Notes under the pieces: generated by a model
Told to the model about the DNA's origin: nothing
The model's database searches: none
Seen by the model: the letters and a program-made list of their open reading frames with translations, nothing else
Position numbers and translations under genes: made by a program
Assembly: GCF_013373865.1 (NCBI RefSeq)
Contig: NC_050471.1
Coordinates: 27,127,176 to 27,191,175 of the forward strand
Direction: 5' to 3'
DNA from: Monomorium pharaonis
Taxonomy: Eukaryota > Arthropoda > Insecta > Hymenoptera > Formicidae
Length of the DNA stretch: 64,000 bases
Shown here: positions 12,301 through 23,222 of the stretch, in pieces
Layout of the letters: every line of letters starts with the position of its first letter
Position numbering within the stretch: position 1 is the stretch's first letter

Positions 12301-15300
12301 CCTTAGAAATTCAAGTTTTTCGGGCAAAATAATTGTTTAAAAAATGTTTTAATTAATTATATCACCCGAACTTTATAGAAACATATTGTACGCGTCCGGA
12401 ACTATATGAGAATTACGTTAAAACAAATAGATCTGTCGATATTCGATTAGCACTTGACGTGTAGCCTTAGAAATTCAAGTTTTTCGGCCAAAATAATTAT
12501 TTAACAAATGTTTTAATTAATTATATCACCTGAACTTTATAGAAACATATTGTACGCGTCCGGAACTATATGAGAATTACGTTAAAACAAATAGATCTGT
12601 CGATATTCGATTAGCACTTGACGTGTAGCCTTAGAAATTCGAGTTTTTCGGGCAAAATAATTGTTTAAAAAATGTTTTAATTAATTATATCACCCGAACA
12701 TTATAGAAACATATTGTACGCGTCCCGAACTATATGAGAATTACGTTCAAATAAATAGATCTGTCGATATTCGATTAGCACTTGACGTGTAGCCTTAGAA
12801 ATTCAAGTTTTTCGGGCAAAATAATTGTTTAACAAATGTTTTAATTAATTATATCACCCGAACTTTATAGAAACATATTGTACGCGTCCCGAACTATATG
12901 AGAATTACGTTCAAATAAATAAATCTGTCGATATTCGATTAGCACTTGACGTGTAGCCTTAGAAATTCGAGTTTTTTGGGCAAAATAATTGTTTAAAAAA
13001 TGTTTTAATTAATTATATCACCTGAACTTTATAGAAACATATTGTACGCGTCCGGAACTATATGAGAATTACGTTAAAACAAATAGATCTGTCGATATTC
13101 GATTAGCACTTGACGTGTAGCCTTAGAAATTCAAGTTTTTCGGCCAAAATAATTATTTAACAAATGTTTTAATTAATTATATCACCCGAACTTTATAGAA
13201 ACATATTGTACGCGTCCCGAACTATATGAGAATTACGTTAAAACAAATAGATCTGTCGATATTCGATTAGCACTTGACGTGTAGCCTTAGAAATTCAAGT
13301 TTTTCGGGCAAAATAATTGTTTAAAAAATGTTTTAATTAATTATATCACCTGAACTTTATAGAAACATATTGTACGCGTCCGGAACTATATGAGAATTAC
13401 GTTAAAACAAATAGATCTGTCGATATTCGATTAGCACTTGACGTGTAGCCTTAGAAATTCGAGTTTTTCGGGCAAAATAATTGTTTAAAAAATGTTTTAA
13501 TTAATTATATCACCCGAACATTATAGAAACATATTGTACGCGTCCCGAACTATATGAGAATTACGTTCAAATAAATAGATCTGTCGATATTCGATTAGCA
13601 CTTGACGTGTAGCCTTAGAAATTCAAGTTTTTCGGGCAAAATAATTGTTTAACAAATGTTTTAATTAATTATATCACCCGAACTTTATAGAAACATATTG
13701 TACGCGTCCCGAACTATATGAGAATTACGTTCAAATAAATAGATCTGTCGATATTCGATTAGCACTTGACGTGTAGCCTTAGAAATTCAAGTTTTTCGGC
13801 CAAAATAATTGTTTAACAAATGTTTTAATTAATTATATTACCCGAACTTTATAGAAACATATTGTACGCGTCCCGAACTATATGAGAATTACGTTCAAAT
13901 AAATAGATCTGTCGATATTCGATTAGCACTTGACGTGTAGTCTTAGAAATTCAAGTTTTTCGGGCAAAATAATTGTTTAAAAAATGTTTTAATTAATTAT
14001 ATCACCTGAACTTTATAGAAACATATTGTACGCGTCCGGAACTATATGAGAATTACGTTAAAACAAATAGATCTGTCGATATTCGATTAGCACTTGACGT
14101 GTAGCCTTAGAAATTCAAGTTTTTCGGGCAAAATAATTGTTTAAAAAATGTTTTAATCAATTATATCACCTGAACTTTATAGAAACATATTGTACGCGTC
14201 CGGAACTATATGAGAATTACGTTAAAACAAATAGATGTGTCGATATTCGATTAGCACTTGACGTGTAGCCTTAGAAATTCAAGTTTTTCGGCCAAAATAA
14301 TTGTTTAACAAATGTTTTAATTAATTATATCACCCGAACTTTATAGAAACATATTGTACGCGTCCCGAACTATATGAGAATTACGTTCAAATAAATAGAT
14401 CTGTCGATATTCGATTAGCACTTGACGTGTAGCCTTAGATATTCAAGTTTTTCGGGCAAAATAATTGTTTAAAAAATGTTTTAATTAATTATATCATCTG
14501 AACTTTATAGAAACATATTGTACGCGTCCGGAACTATATGAGAATTACGTTAAAACAAATAGATCTGTCGATATTCGATTAGCACTTGACGTGTAGCCTT
14601 AGAAATTCAAGTTTTTCGGGCAAAATAATTGTTTAAAAAATGTTTTAATTAATTATATCACCCGAACATTATAGAAACATATTGTACGCGTCCCGAACTA
14701 TATGAGAATTACGTTCAAATAAATAGATCTGTCGATATTCGATTAGCACTTGACGTGTAGCCTTAGAAATTCAAGTTTTTCGGGCAAAATAATTGTTTAA
14801 CAAATGTTTCAATTAATTATATCACCCGAACATTATAGAAACATATTGTACGCGTCCCGAACTATATGAGAATTACGTTCAAATAAATAGATCTGTCGAT
14901 ATTCGATTAGCACTTGACGTGTAGCCTTAGAAATTCAAGTTTTTCGGGCAAAATAATTGTTTAACAAATGTTTTAATTAATTATATCACCCGAACTTTAT
15001 AGAAACATATTGTACGCGTCCCGAACTATATGAGAATTACGTTCAAATAAATAAATCTGTCGATATTCGATTAGCACTTGACGTGTAGCCTTAGAAATTC
15101 GAGTTTTTCGGGCAAAATAATTGTTTAAAAAATGTTTTAATTAATTATATCACCTGAACTTTATAGAAACATATTGTACGCGTCCGGAACTATATGAGAA
15201 TTACGTTAAAACAAATAGATCTGGCGATATTCGATTAGCACTTGACGTGTAGCCTTAGAAATTCAAGTTTTTCGGGCAAAATAATTGTTTAACAAATGTT

Positions 15301-18247
15301 TTAATTAATTATATCACCCGAACTTTATAGAAACATATTGTACGCGTCCCGAACTATATGAGAATTACGTTCAAATAAATAGATCTGTCGATATTCGATT
15401 AGCACTTGACGTGTAGCCTTAGATATTCAAGTTTTTCGGGCAAAATAATTGTTTAAAAAATGTTTTAATTAATTATATCATCTGAACTTTATAGAAACAT
15501 ATTGTACGCGTCCGGAACTATATGAGAATTACGTTAAAACAAATAGATCTGTCGATATTCGATTAGCACTTGACGTGTAGCCTTAGAAATTCAAGTTTTT
15601 CGGGCAAAATAATTGTTTAAAAAATGTTTTAATTAATTATATCACCCGAACATTATAGAAACATATTGTACGCGTCCCGAACTATATGAGAATTACGTTC
15701 AAATAAATAGATCTGTCGATATTCGATTAGCACTTGACGTGTAGCCTTAGAAATTCAAGTTTTTCGGGCAAAATAATTGTTTAACAAATGTTTCAATTAA
15801 TTATATCACCCGAACATTATAGAAACATATTGTACGCGTCCCGAACTATATGAGAATTACGTTCAAATAAATAGATCTGTCGATATTCGATTAGCACTTG
15901 ACGTGTAGCCTTAGAAATTCAAGTTTTTCGGGCAAAATAATTGTTTAACAAATGTTTTAATTAATTATATCACCCGAACTTTATAGAAACATATTGTACG
16001 CGTCCCGAACTATATGAGAATTACGTTCAAATAAATAAATCTGTCGATATTCGATTAGCACTTGACGTGTAGCCTTAGAAATTCGAGTTTTTCGGGCAAA
16101 ATAATTGTTTAAAAAATGTTTTAATTAATTATATCACCTGAACTTTATAGAAACATATTGTACGCGTCCGGAACTATATGAGAATTACGTTAAAACAAAT
16201 AGATCTGGCGATATTCGATTAGCACTTGACGTGTAGCCTTAGAAATTCAAGTTTTTCGGGCAAAATAATTGTTTAACAAATGTTTTAATTAATTATATCA
16301 CCCGAACTTTATAGAAACATATTGTACGCGTCCCGAACTATATGAGAATTACGTTCAAATAAATAAATCTGTCGATATTCGATTAGCACTTGACGTGTAG
16401 CCTTAGAAATTCAAGTTTTTCGGGCAAAATAATTGTTTAAAAAATGTTTTAATTAATTATATCACCTGAACTTTATAGAAACATATTGTACGCGTCCGGA
16501 ACTATATGAGAATTACGTTAAAACAAATAGATCTGTCGATATTCGATTAGCACTTGACGTGTAGCCTTAGAAATTCAAGTTTTTCGGGCAAAATAATTGT
16601 TTAAAAAATGTTTTAATTAATTATATCACCCGAACTTTATAGAAACATATTGTACGCGTCCCGAACTATATGAGAATTACGTTCAAATAAATAGATCTGT
16701 CGATATTCGATTAGCACTTGACGTGTAGCCTTAGAAATTCAAGTTTTTCGGGCAAAATAATTGTTTAAAAAATGTTTTAATTAATTATATCACCTGAACT
16801 TTATAGAAACATATTGTACGCGTCCGGAACTATATGAGAATTACGTTAAAACAAATAGATCTGTCGATATTCGATTAGCACTTGACGTGTAGCCTTAGAA
16901 ATTCAAGTTTTTCGTCAAAATAATTGTTTAAAAAATGTTTTAATTAATTATATCACCCGAACTTTATAGAAACATATTGTACGCGTCCCGAACTATATGA
17001 GAATTACGTTCAAATAAATAGATCTGTCGATATTCGATTAGCACTTGACGTGTAGCCTTAGAAATTCAAGTTTTTCGGCCAAAATAATTGTTTAACAAAT
17101 GTTTTAATTAATTATATCACCCGAACTTTATAGAAACATATTGTACGCGTCCGGAACTATATGAGAATTACGTTAAAACAAATAGATCTGTCGATATTCG
17201 ATTAGCACTTGACGTGTAGCCTTAGAAATTCAAGTTTTTCGGGCAAAATAATTGTTTAAAAAATGTTTTCATTAATTATATTACCGGAACTCTTTAGAAA
17301 TTTACTTTACACGTCCGGAACTATATATGAATTGCGTTAAAATAATTAGAACTGTCGATATTTGAACAGCATCTCACCTTTAGCCCTTAAAAGTCAAGTT
17401 TTTCGGCAAAATAATTGTTTAAAAAATGTTTTAATTAATTATATCACTGGAACTCTTTAGAAAATTATTGGACGCGTCCGGAGTTATATGAAAACTGCGT
17501 TAAAATAAATAAATCTGTCAATATTCAATTAGCACTTCACGTCCAGCCTTTAAAATTCAAGTTTTCCGGGCAAAATAATTTAAAAAAAAAATGTTTTTAT
17601 TTATTATAACACCATAGCTTTTTTAAAAACTATTGTACGCGTCCGTATCTATATGGGAACTGCGTTAAAAAAAATAGAACTATCAATATTCAACCAGTAT
17701 CTCATGTCTAGACCTATAAATATAAGTTTCCCATCTAGATAGTTGTTGAAAAATACTTTAAAAATTTTTAAATTAATTAATTTTGTCTATCTAAGATGCC
17801 AGTTACACCAAATCCACGTGCGCAGACGTACACGCATATATACGTATGTTTTGTAACAAAAAATTGTTTTTTCATTAATTTAATCATCAGAACTATTGAT
17901 AGAACGTCTCTAAACGGTAGAACTCTATAGATTTATTCTTCTCTGTGGTCGTATATTCGAAATACGGTGAGATGCTATTATGTGATTTTGGAAGTTAGCA
18001 TCTCATTTATAAAATTTTAATTAAAATAGATAATTCAACGGAACTATTGTTGATACCTATCAAGAACTGTAGAACTATGCTGGATGCAAGTAATTCTGCA
18101 GTATTTTTATGAGATGCTAAACTTTGAGATGCTAACTTCACACACGTTTAATCGGCATCGCGGAAAAGCGACAACAATACTTCGAGAGATGCGAGTATCG
18201 ATGCCATGCCTATTTTTAGAAAAGATTCTTACTTCTCCCCCCCCCCT

Positions 18248-18287
<40 letters not shown>

Positions 18288-20581
18288 CCTCTCGTATATT
18301 TTTTATTTGGCTCTTTTTTTTTTCCCTGATTTTTTGTAATTATTTCAATCAACTATCAAAAGTGACAGTTTGACAGCTGAAAATGACACGAAGTAGTTTG
18401 ACAGCTGGAAATGACACGAAGTGAAGAAAGTCACAACGCACTTAACAACGAGATAGCGAGACAGCCAATCAGCATCTCGGAAAAGCGGCAACAATAAATT
18501 CGATTTGATTTAACATCTCCTTTTTTAGATAGGAAGAACGCACTTAACAACGAGATAGCGAGACAGCCAATCAGCATCTCGGAAAAGCGGCAACAATAAA
18601 TTCGATTTGATTTAACATCTCCCTTTTTAGATAGGAAGATTAAAACATCGTAATTTTTTAAAATTAGATTACTAAATAAATTTTTTATTTATAAATTAAG
18701 TTTACATAAAGCAAGAAAATTGTTTTTTATGTGAATCATTTTTCTTTTTAGATAAATAAATTTTTAATTAAAAAAATAATTAATAAATTAAAGTTTATGT
18801 ATTTCAACAATAAATAGTTAAAATTAAAAATTAACTTATTTGAAAAGAATTAAGTTTAATAAATTTTAGTATTTTAACTTTATCGTTTATCTTTTTAATC
18901 GCCTACTACCTAAACCTATTAATTAAATGATTAATATGAAACTGATACTTTTTTATTTCATTGATATAATAATTGTGAAAAATTCCAGAGGAGAACTATT
19001 ATTTCTTTTTAATACATCTCTCATCTTTAGGTTTACTGCTGGGAAGGTGTCCACTCTATCAAGGTGGATCGAGATGCAGCTTTGACAGTGGCTTGCCGTC
19101 TATGTGAAGAAACAAACGCGCAATTAGTTAAAGCGTCCCAAGGCAGAGAACCGTCTCATCTATTACAAATCTACGATGGGAAGCTCAAGATACTCGCCGG
19201 ACCTCATCGTAATTCGCGTAAGTGGACTTCTTCTATTATTCGATTAATCTGCAACAAATAATAAAATTTTGAAGAATGTCGTGTCTTAAGGAGAACACGA
19301 AAGATTCAAAGTGCACGAAATCTCTCTACCTTCTACAAAAATTCTTGATTTGCAGCGCCGAAGAAGTATCTGGTCAGGGTGTTCGGCTCGACGCCGTACA
19401 CTTCGAAAGCCGTGGAACGCCCGTTACGGGCGAGCAGTCTGGACTCCAGCGCGGTGTTCATCCTCTTCTCCGGCGCGCCGGTCGTCTGGTGCGGCGGCAA
19501 GAGCACCGGCGACGCGAGGCAAACGTCGCGACGCCTCGCACCCAGAAACGCGCCCCTCATCGCCGAGGGTAAGGAGGACGACGACTTCTGGGCCGAGCTT
19601 GGAGGTAATTAGTAAATCGAATGAAAAAAAAATAATGAAATGAACTCGAATCATTCTAAGATCACATTCGACATTACAATCATCGCTTCGCATTGTCCTC
19701 TTCAGGAAGAGGAACGTACGGCACGGAGGCCGAAGAGGTCGGCGAGGAGCTGAACAAGCATCTGTTTCAATGCCGCACCGAGAACGGTCTCTTCGTAGGC
19801 GAGCAGATCCTTGGGTTTCGACAGAACTCTCTGGTCCCGGAGGCTGTCTGGCTGCTGGACGCCGGCGATGTGATCTGGGTATGGATAGGCAAGTTCTCCA
19901 ATCCAAAAACACTGCAGGAGTGCATCGAGGACGCCACTATATATCTCTACACTCATCCCGCGGGCCGAAATCGCAACACGACCATTTCCGTGATCAAACA
20001 AGGTGAGTTCCACGGAAAGATCTCTGGAAGATTATTGACGTCTTTTTCCGAACTAACAAATTAAAATCTAAGATGTAGTAAAATCTTCTGACAGATATTT
20101 TATCTTGGCCAGTACTTTTTTAAGTTCGTCACATTTTTAGAATCAGCTGTTTTCAAACTATTTGTTTCGCCAAAAAATCTTTATTTTTTTCATCTTTTAT
20201 TTTCTCTGCAATTTTGTGCTTTTATCCTTAGGTTTGGAACCAGCTACATTTATCGGGCTGTTTGACAATTGGAATCATAATCTGCTGAGGGACTACAAGC
20301 CGTTCGAGATGTTCTGCGCCCTGTTGGAGGACAGAGATCAATCGACGAGGACGCAGACGACCTCGAAGGCCACCACGGATTTCGACAATTACATCAAATA
20401 TCCACCGACAGTGCTGAAAAGCGAGCCAGAGAACCTACCGGCCGGCGTGGACGTCAGACGCAAGGAGATGCACCTGACCTACGACAATTTCATCGCAATC
20501 TTCAAAATGGAACCAGCGGAATTCGAGAAACTGCCGACCTGGAAGAGACAGCGTCTCAAGCAAGCCGCCGGGCTCTTCTAA
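4949..20581 (+). CDS. qua: Villin-like protein (quail type), complete, nine coding exons
   Basis: Actin-filament bundling, capping or severing protein of the villin/gelsolin superfamily; Drosophila quail is the nearest named family. Exons: 4949-5086, 5551-5667, 6439-6779, 7533-8014, 8578-8861, 19031-19217, 19356-19604, 19706-20002, 20232-20581. They join in frame to 814 aa, close to human villin (about 827). Gelsolin repeat 1 spans about residues 38-150 (FRVWKIE, then HFWIG). Repeat 2 follows from about 155 (VIFLWLGSLSD), repeat 3 from about 250 (VWAWVGRD), repeat 4 from about 400, repeat 5 from about 518 (YLVRVFGSTP) and repeat 6 from about 625 (VIWVWIG). The villin headpiece fills the last 65 or so residues and ends in the characteristic LPTWKRQRLKQAAGLF. 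The start fits because exon 1 has one in-frame ATG before conserved sequence. Introns show GT-AG ends, but the exon-5 acceptor (8577) lacks a pyrimidine tract. Intron 5 (8862-19030) holds a large satellite array. The gene converges on PSMB7. Identity is firm; exon 4/5 edges are the least certain. Confidence 0.93.
5177..5241. repeat. Near-perfect AT palindrome in villin intron 1
   Basis: Two 30-bp arms around a 5-bp centre. The left arm starts aagattagtaatgtattata and the right arm is its reverse complement, ending acattactaatctt. It would fold into a stable hairpin in the pre-mRNA. It may be a small fold-back element; no flanking duplication was identified. Confidence 0.75.
6333..6387. repeat. 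(TC)n microsatellite
   Basis: 55 bp of uninterrupted TC dinucleotides in villin intron 2, about 50 bp upstream of the exon-3 acceptor at 6438. It may act as an extended pyrimidine tract. Confidence 0.95.
9136..9154. repeat. GC-only hairpin in AT-rich intron
   Basis: GCGCGCGC, TTT, GCGCGCGC: a perfect 8-bp stem with a 3-base loop, isolated in very AT-rich sequence near the start of intron 5 of the villin gene. Confidence 0.8.
9170..9520. repeat. Degenerate tandem repeat, about three units
   Basis: Three related segments begin near 9170, 9311 and 9443. Each contains a variant of atattactcttacac, then actttat, then a taatc(c)c(t)tt run and a C/T-rich tail, with a period of about 135-140 bp. 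It directly precedes the 164-bp satellite but is not the same sequence. Confidence 0.5.
9570..17795. repeat. 164-bp satellite array, about 50 monomers
   Basis: The landmark tgtacgcgtcc recurs every 164 bp. Measured positions include 9599, 9763, 9927 (as tgttcgcg), 10091, 10255, 10419 and 10583, and the last is 17634, giving 49 intervals of 164 bp to within 1 bp overall. Each monomer also carries agatctgtcgatattcgatt, cttgacgtgtagcc, gtttttcgggcaaaataatt and ttttaattaattatatcac. Central copies are nearly identical. The outer two or three copies at each end are visibly diverged, as expected when unequal exchange homogenises the interior. One copy has a 2-bp deletion near 16914. The array makes up about 80% of intron 5 of the villin gene, and no open frame runs through it. 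Confidence 0.97.
17796..18150. repeat. Highly eroded monomers beyond the satellite edge
   Basis: Two segments keep the skeleton of the 164-bp unit: an atca..gaact...tagaac...gaact stretch near 17880-17935, and a tagcatctcattta then cggaactattg stretch near 17995-18080. The agcatctca word matches the diverged edge monomer near 17368. The similarity is by eye and weak, so this is an inference of very old satellite copies. Confidence 0.5.
18253..18280. repeat. (CT)n microsatellite after a C run
   Basis: A run of Cs at about 18237-18246 is followed by uninterrupted CT dinucleotides. Non-coding, in villin intron 5. Confidence 0.85.
18367..18422. repeat. 28-bp tandem duplication
   Basis: Two adjacent copies starting at 18367 and 18395, each beginning agtttgacagctg and ending gacacgaagt, with a single A/G difference in the middle. 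Located in villin intron 5. Confidence 0.9.
18435..18638. repeat. 102-bp tandem duplication (two copies)
   Basis: Copies at 18435-18536 and 18537-18638 begin aacgcacttaacaacgagat and differ at essentially one base in the T-rich part. A diverged relative of the middle (gcatcgcggaaaagcgacaa) occurs at about 18153-18172, so the unit has an older copy nearby. Near-identity implies a recent duplication. Confidence 0.92.
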
Positions 20582-20785
20582 TGTGCTCTCTTTTAATCCA
20601 AACCTTACTCCCTCTCTTTCCGGAATCACAGAATCTAGAAACTATATATTTATCCTCTTACGTTATCTCCCAGAAATACCTTTATTACAAATATCGAGTT
20701 GATCTACAATCGACAAATTTTATTGAAAAAAAATTTTTATTATTATTTATAGCTTATATAAGACGCTAAATTAATTAACGAAGTT
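20582..20785. other. 204-bp gap between convergent villin and PSMB7 stop codons
   Basis: Both 3' UTRs must lie here or overlap the opposing gene. On the minus strand an AATAAA-type signal is read from about 20724-20719, just downstream of the PSMB7 stop. I see no AATAAA on the plus strand in this gap, so the villin transcript probably uses a variant signal or extends into PSMB7 sequence. Confidence 0.6.
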
Positions 20786-22955
20786 TCATGCAGACGTATC
20801 CATCGCTTCGGGCACGATCGTGCGCACAGTCTCCTCCTCCACGATAATCGGTTGTATTGTTTTTGTAAGCACCGACGTGGTACCGGGCTTGTAACGATAG
20901 CTGATCTGCCGTTCACCCTTCACACTGGCGGTGTCGTATGGTCGCAAGTATTCGACGTTGTTCTTACGAATGATGCAAAGATCCACGTTGGATCCCGATG
21001 CGAGATCGTTGAACACGCCCGCGCGAATAGCGTCCGCCACCAGCTGCTTTGCATCCTCTTCCTAAAAACATTTAATTCGAAAAAATTTAATATAAGAAAA
21101 TAAATATAAGAAATAGTTTTAACATTAGTTAATATAGAAAAATACATGTGAATAGAATTAATATAAAAATTATAAATATACTAACATCAATACGTAATAG
21201 ATTTTATAATAATAATGTGATGAATTTATCACTGTTTATTTAAAGTTATATCTAAAATAAACATTATTTTGAACTTCAGATTTGCCAAATTTTTATTTGA
21301 ATAGAAGAAAATTGTGATCTTAAGAGTGGCTAATTTCTTCATTTCTATGAGAACATACAAATATTAATCTATTGTTTTTAGTTTCACTAAAGTCTTGGTC
21401 ATTCGTCTATAAAAATTTTTAAAAAACTATTAAATTTATATCACAATTAAAAAAAATTTCTTACCGACAAATCAGGTTTCCATCTGCTTTCAAAGACCGC
21501 CATAGCAGCCAGTGAACCGGATCCCATAGTGGTATACTTCTGCTTCTCAGATGAACCGTGCGGATAAATGCAGTACAACTGAGGTCCATCAAGATCGTGG
21601 CCGCCCAGGATCAATGCGGCCCCGATGTGACCCTGATAACGGAACAGCATTTGTTTTATCAAAGTGTTGGCAGTGCACACGGGCACAATGCGGCCAGTAT
21701 TCAGGCGATGCAGCTCTAACTGGCTAGCAATCATCTCAGTGGTCATTTCAGTATCGGCCGCTGTACCAGCTCCACAACAACTAGAAATAATTCAAAAGTT
21801 TCTCTCAATATACTCTTCAATAAACAAGTAATTTCCTGCTATAGAAAATAACAAATTGCTATTATTACTTTTACTTTTTGTAATAATTTAGTAAATAACA
21901 TTATACATAACAATCGTTACATTAATTTGTTGTAATTAAAAAATGTGTAAAAAGCTGTGTAAAAAGATTTGTAATAAAGGATGCTGTAACACTTACTACA
22001 TATTTGGAGCAAGAAAGTGAATCTTTAGGCTGTATTTGTCAGCCACAATGGTATCTTCCGTAGCTCGTGTATCACCGCCGAGAATAACACCATCCTTGTA
22101 CACTACACCGGCGATGGTAGTACCTGTCTTGACTGCTTTTGGAGCAGCAAAGCCTTTCTTAACCAAAGCATTGTTTCTGTATGAAATAAATAAAGATTAT
22201 CAGGGTCAATAAATTCCAAATTAATTTAAAAATATGTAAATTATCTTTGTAATAAAATTTATAACTAAAGATAAGATAAATATTTCTGATATATATTGAT
22301 AAAAATAATATATCTAATAAAAATAAATCATATTTACTCCATAAATCTCGTTAAACAATACAAACTAATATTTATTATTTTTTATTTATTACTATTATTA
22401 AGTCTTGTGTGTAATAGAAGAATATTAGACATTAAAAATAGAAATTAGAATTTTAGAGTTAATTTCTTTGATAAAACATTAAATGTAATACACAAAGGAT
22501 ATGAATAAAATGTAAGACATAAATGTGTTAAGATACAATATAACTATTCTAAAATTTTTATTTCTATTCCTTATCTAATATTCCTCTATTGTGCGTAAGG
22601 CCTTAGAAATCACAGTTATAATCAAAATTGTAGAAGGCATTAACTTAATTACACGTTTACATTAAAAAATTCTATTTTAAAATTATTTTTAATAAAAATA
22701 ATTGTTCACAAATATATAATTTTACAATCCATACAACAGTTATGTCGTAAATATATAATATTACAGTTATTTCGTAAATATATAACTTTTTTTCATGAAA
22801 CTGATGTGTGACACAGCAGTATGCGTTTTAGGTTAGCTGGAATAGCTCTAAACACGAGAGTTGTAAATTTTCAAAACAAGACAAAATTTTCACCTTTGGC
22901 AAAGATCGAAAGAAAATCCTGGCGGTGGAATTTCCGGTGCGAGAAGCGAGGTCAT
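20786..22955 (-). CDS. PSMB7: Proteasome subunit beta type-7 (beta-2), complete, four exons
   Basis: The catalytic beta-2 (trypsin-like) subunit of the 20S proteasome core, in cytosol and nucleus. Exons in transcript order: 22955-22894, 22176-21997, 21780-21465, 21061-20786. They splice in frame to 277 aa, the same length as human PSMB7. The propeptide contains GFSFDLCQRNNALVKKGF and is expected to be removed before Thr40 (KTG|TTIAGVVY). Counting from Thr40 as mature residue 1, Asp56 is position 17 and Lys72 is position 33, so the Thr1/Asp17/Lys33 set is intact. CCGAGTAADTEMTT, GYIGAALVLGG-like and YPHGSSEK segments are typical of beta-2. The C-terminal arm, ending EAMDTSA, matches the family's long tail that wraps the neighbouring beta-3 subunit (known for the family). 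The start fits because the first exon encodes the conserved N-terminus directly after ATG. It diverges from RFC4 and converges on the villin gene. Confidence 0.97.
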
Positions 22956-23028
22956 GATTTGTCTTACGTATCAATAAATATCAATAGTCGAAAGGGACAC
23001 AGCTACAACTCAAACCACTGCTGGCCAT

Positions 23029-23048
23029 CAACTTTGACCAACTTTGAC
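23029..23048. promoter_or_regulatory. Perfect 10-bp direct repeat upstream of PSMB7
   Basis: caactttgac occurs twice back to back; on the PSMB7 strand this reads gtcaaagttg twice, about 75-95 bp upstream of the start codon. The spacing resembles nuclear-receptor direct-repeat sites (AGGTCA-type, HNF4-like), but the half-sites are imperfect. Function is inferred only. Confidence 0.4.
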
Positions 23049-23113
23049 TTATCATAGGTCTGTTCTTTTAATTGAATTTCTCACCCAGTTGTTTATCTCT
23101 TCTTTTTCTTTCC

Positions 23114-23153
23114 TTTGGGGAAATTTGGGGAATTCATGAATAATTTGGGGAAA
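23114..23153. repeat. Three TTTGGGGAA words upstream of PSMB7
   Basis: tttggggaa occurs at 23114, 23124 and 23144 within 40 bp, about 160-200 bp upstream of the PSMB7 start. This may be a clustered binding site or a local slippage product. Confidence 0.45.
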
Positions 23154-23222
23154 TTTAGTTTCAGTTATTTGGCAATACTGGTATGCACTAGGTTTTGTTC
23201 GCGTTGCTATAACTCGAGCACT

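Noticed and set aside
9570..17795. CRISPR-like regular repeat array
   Set aside because: Repeats are contiguous 164-bp monomers with no unique spacers, in an intron of a eukaryotic gene; this is satellite DNA.
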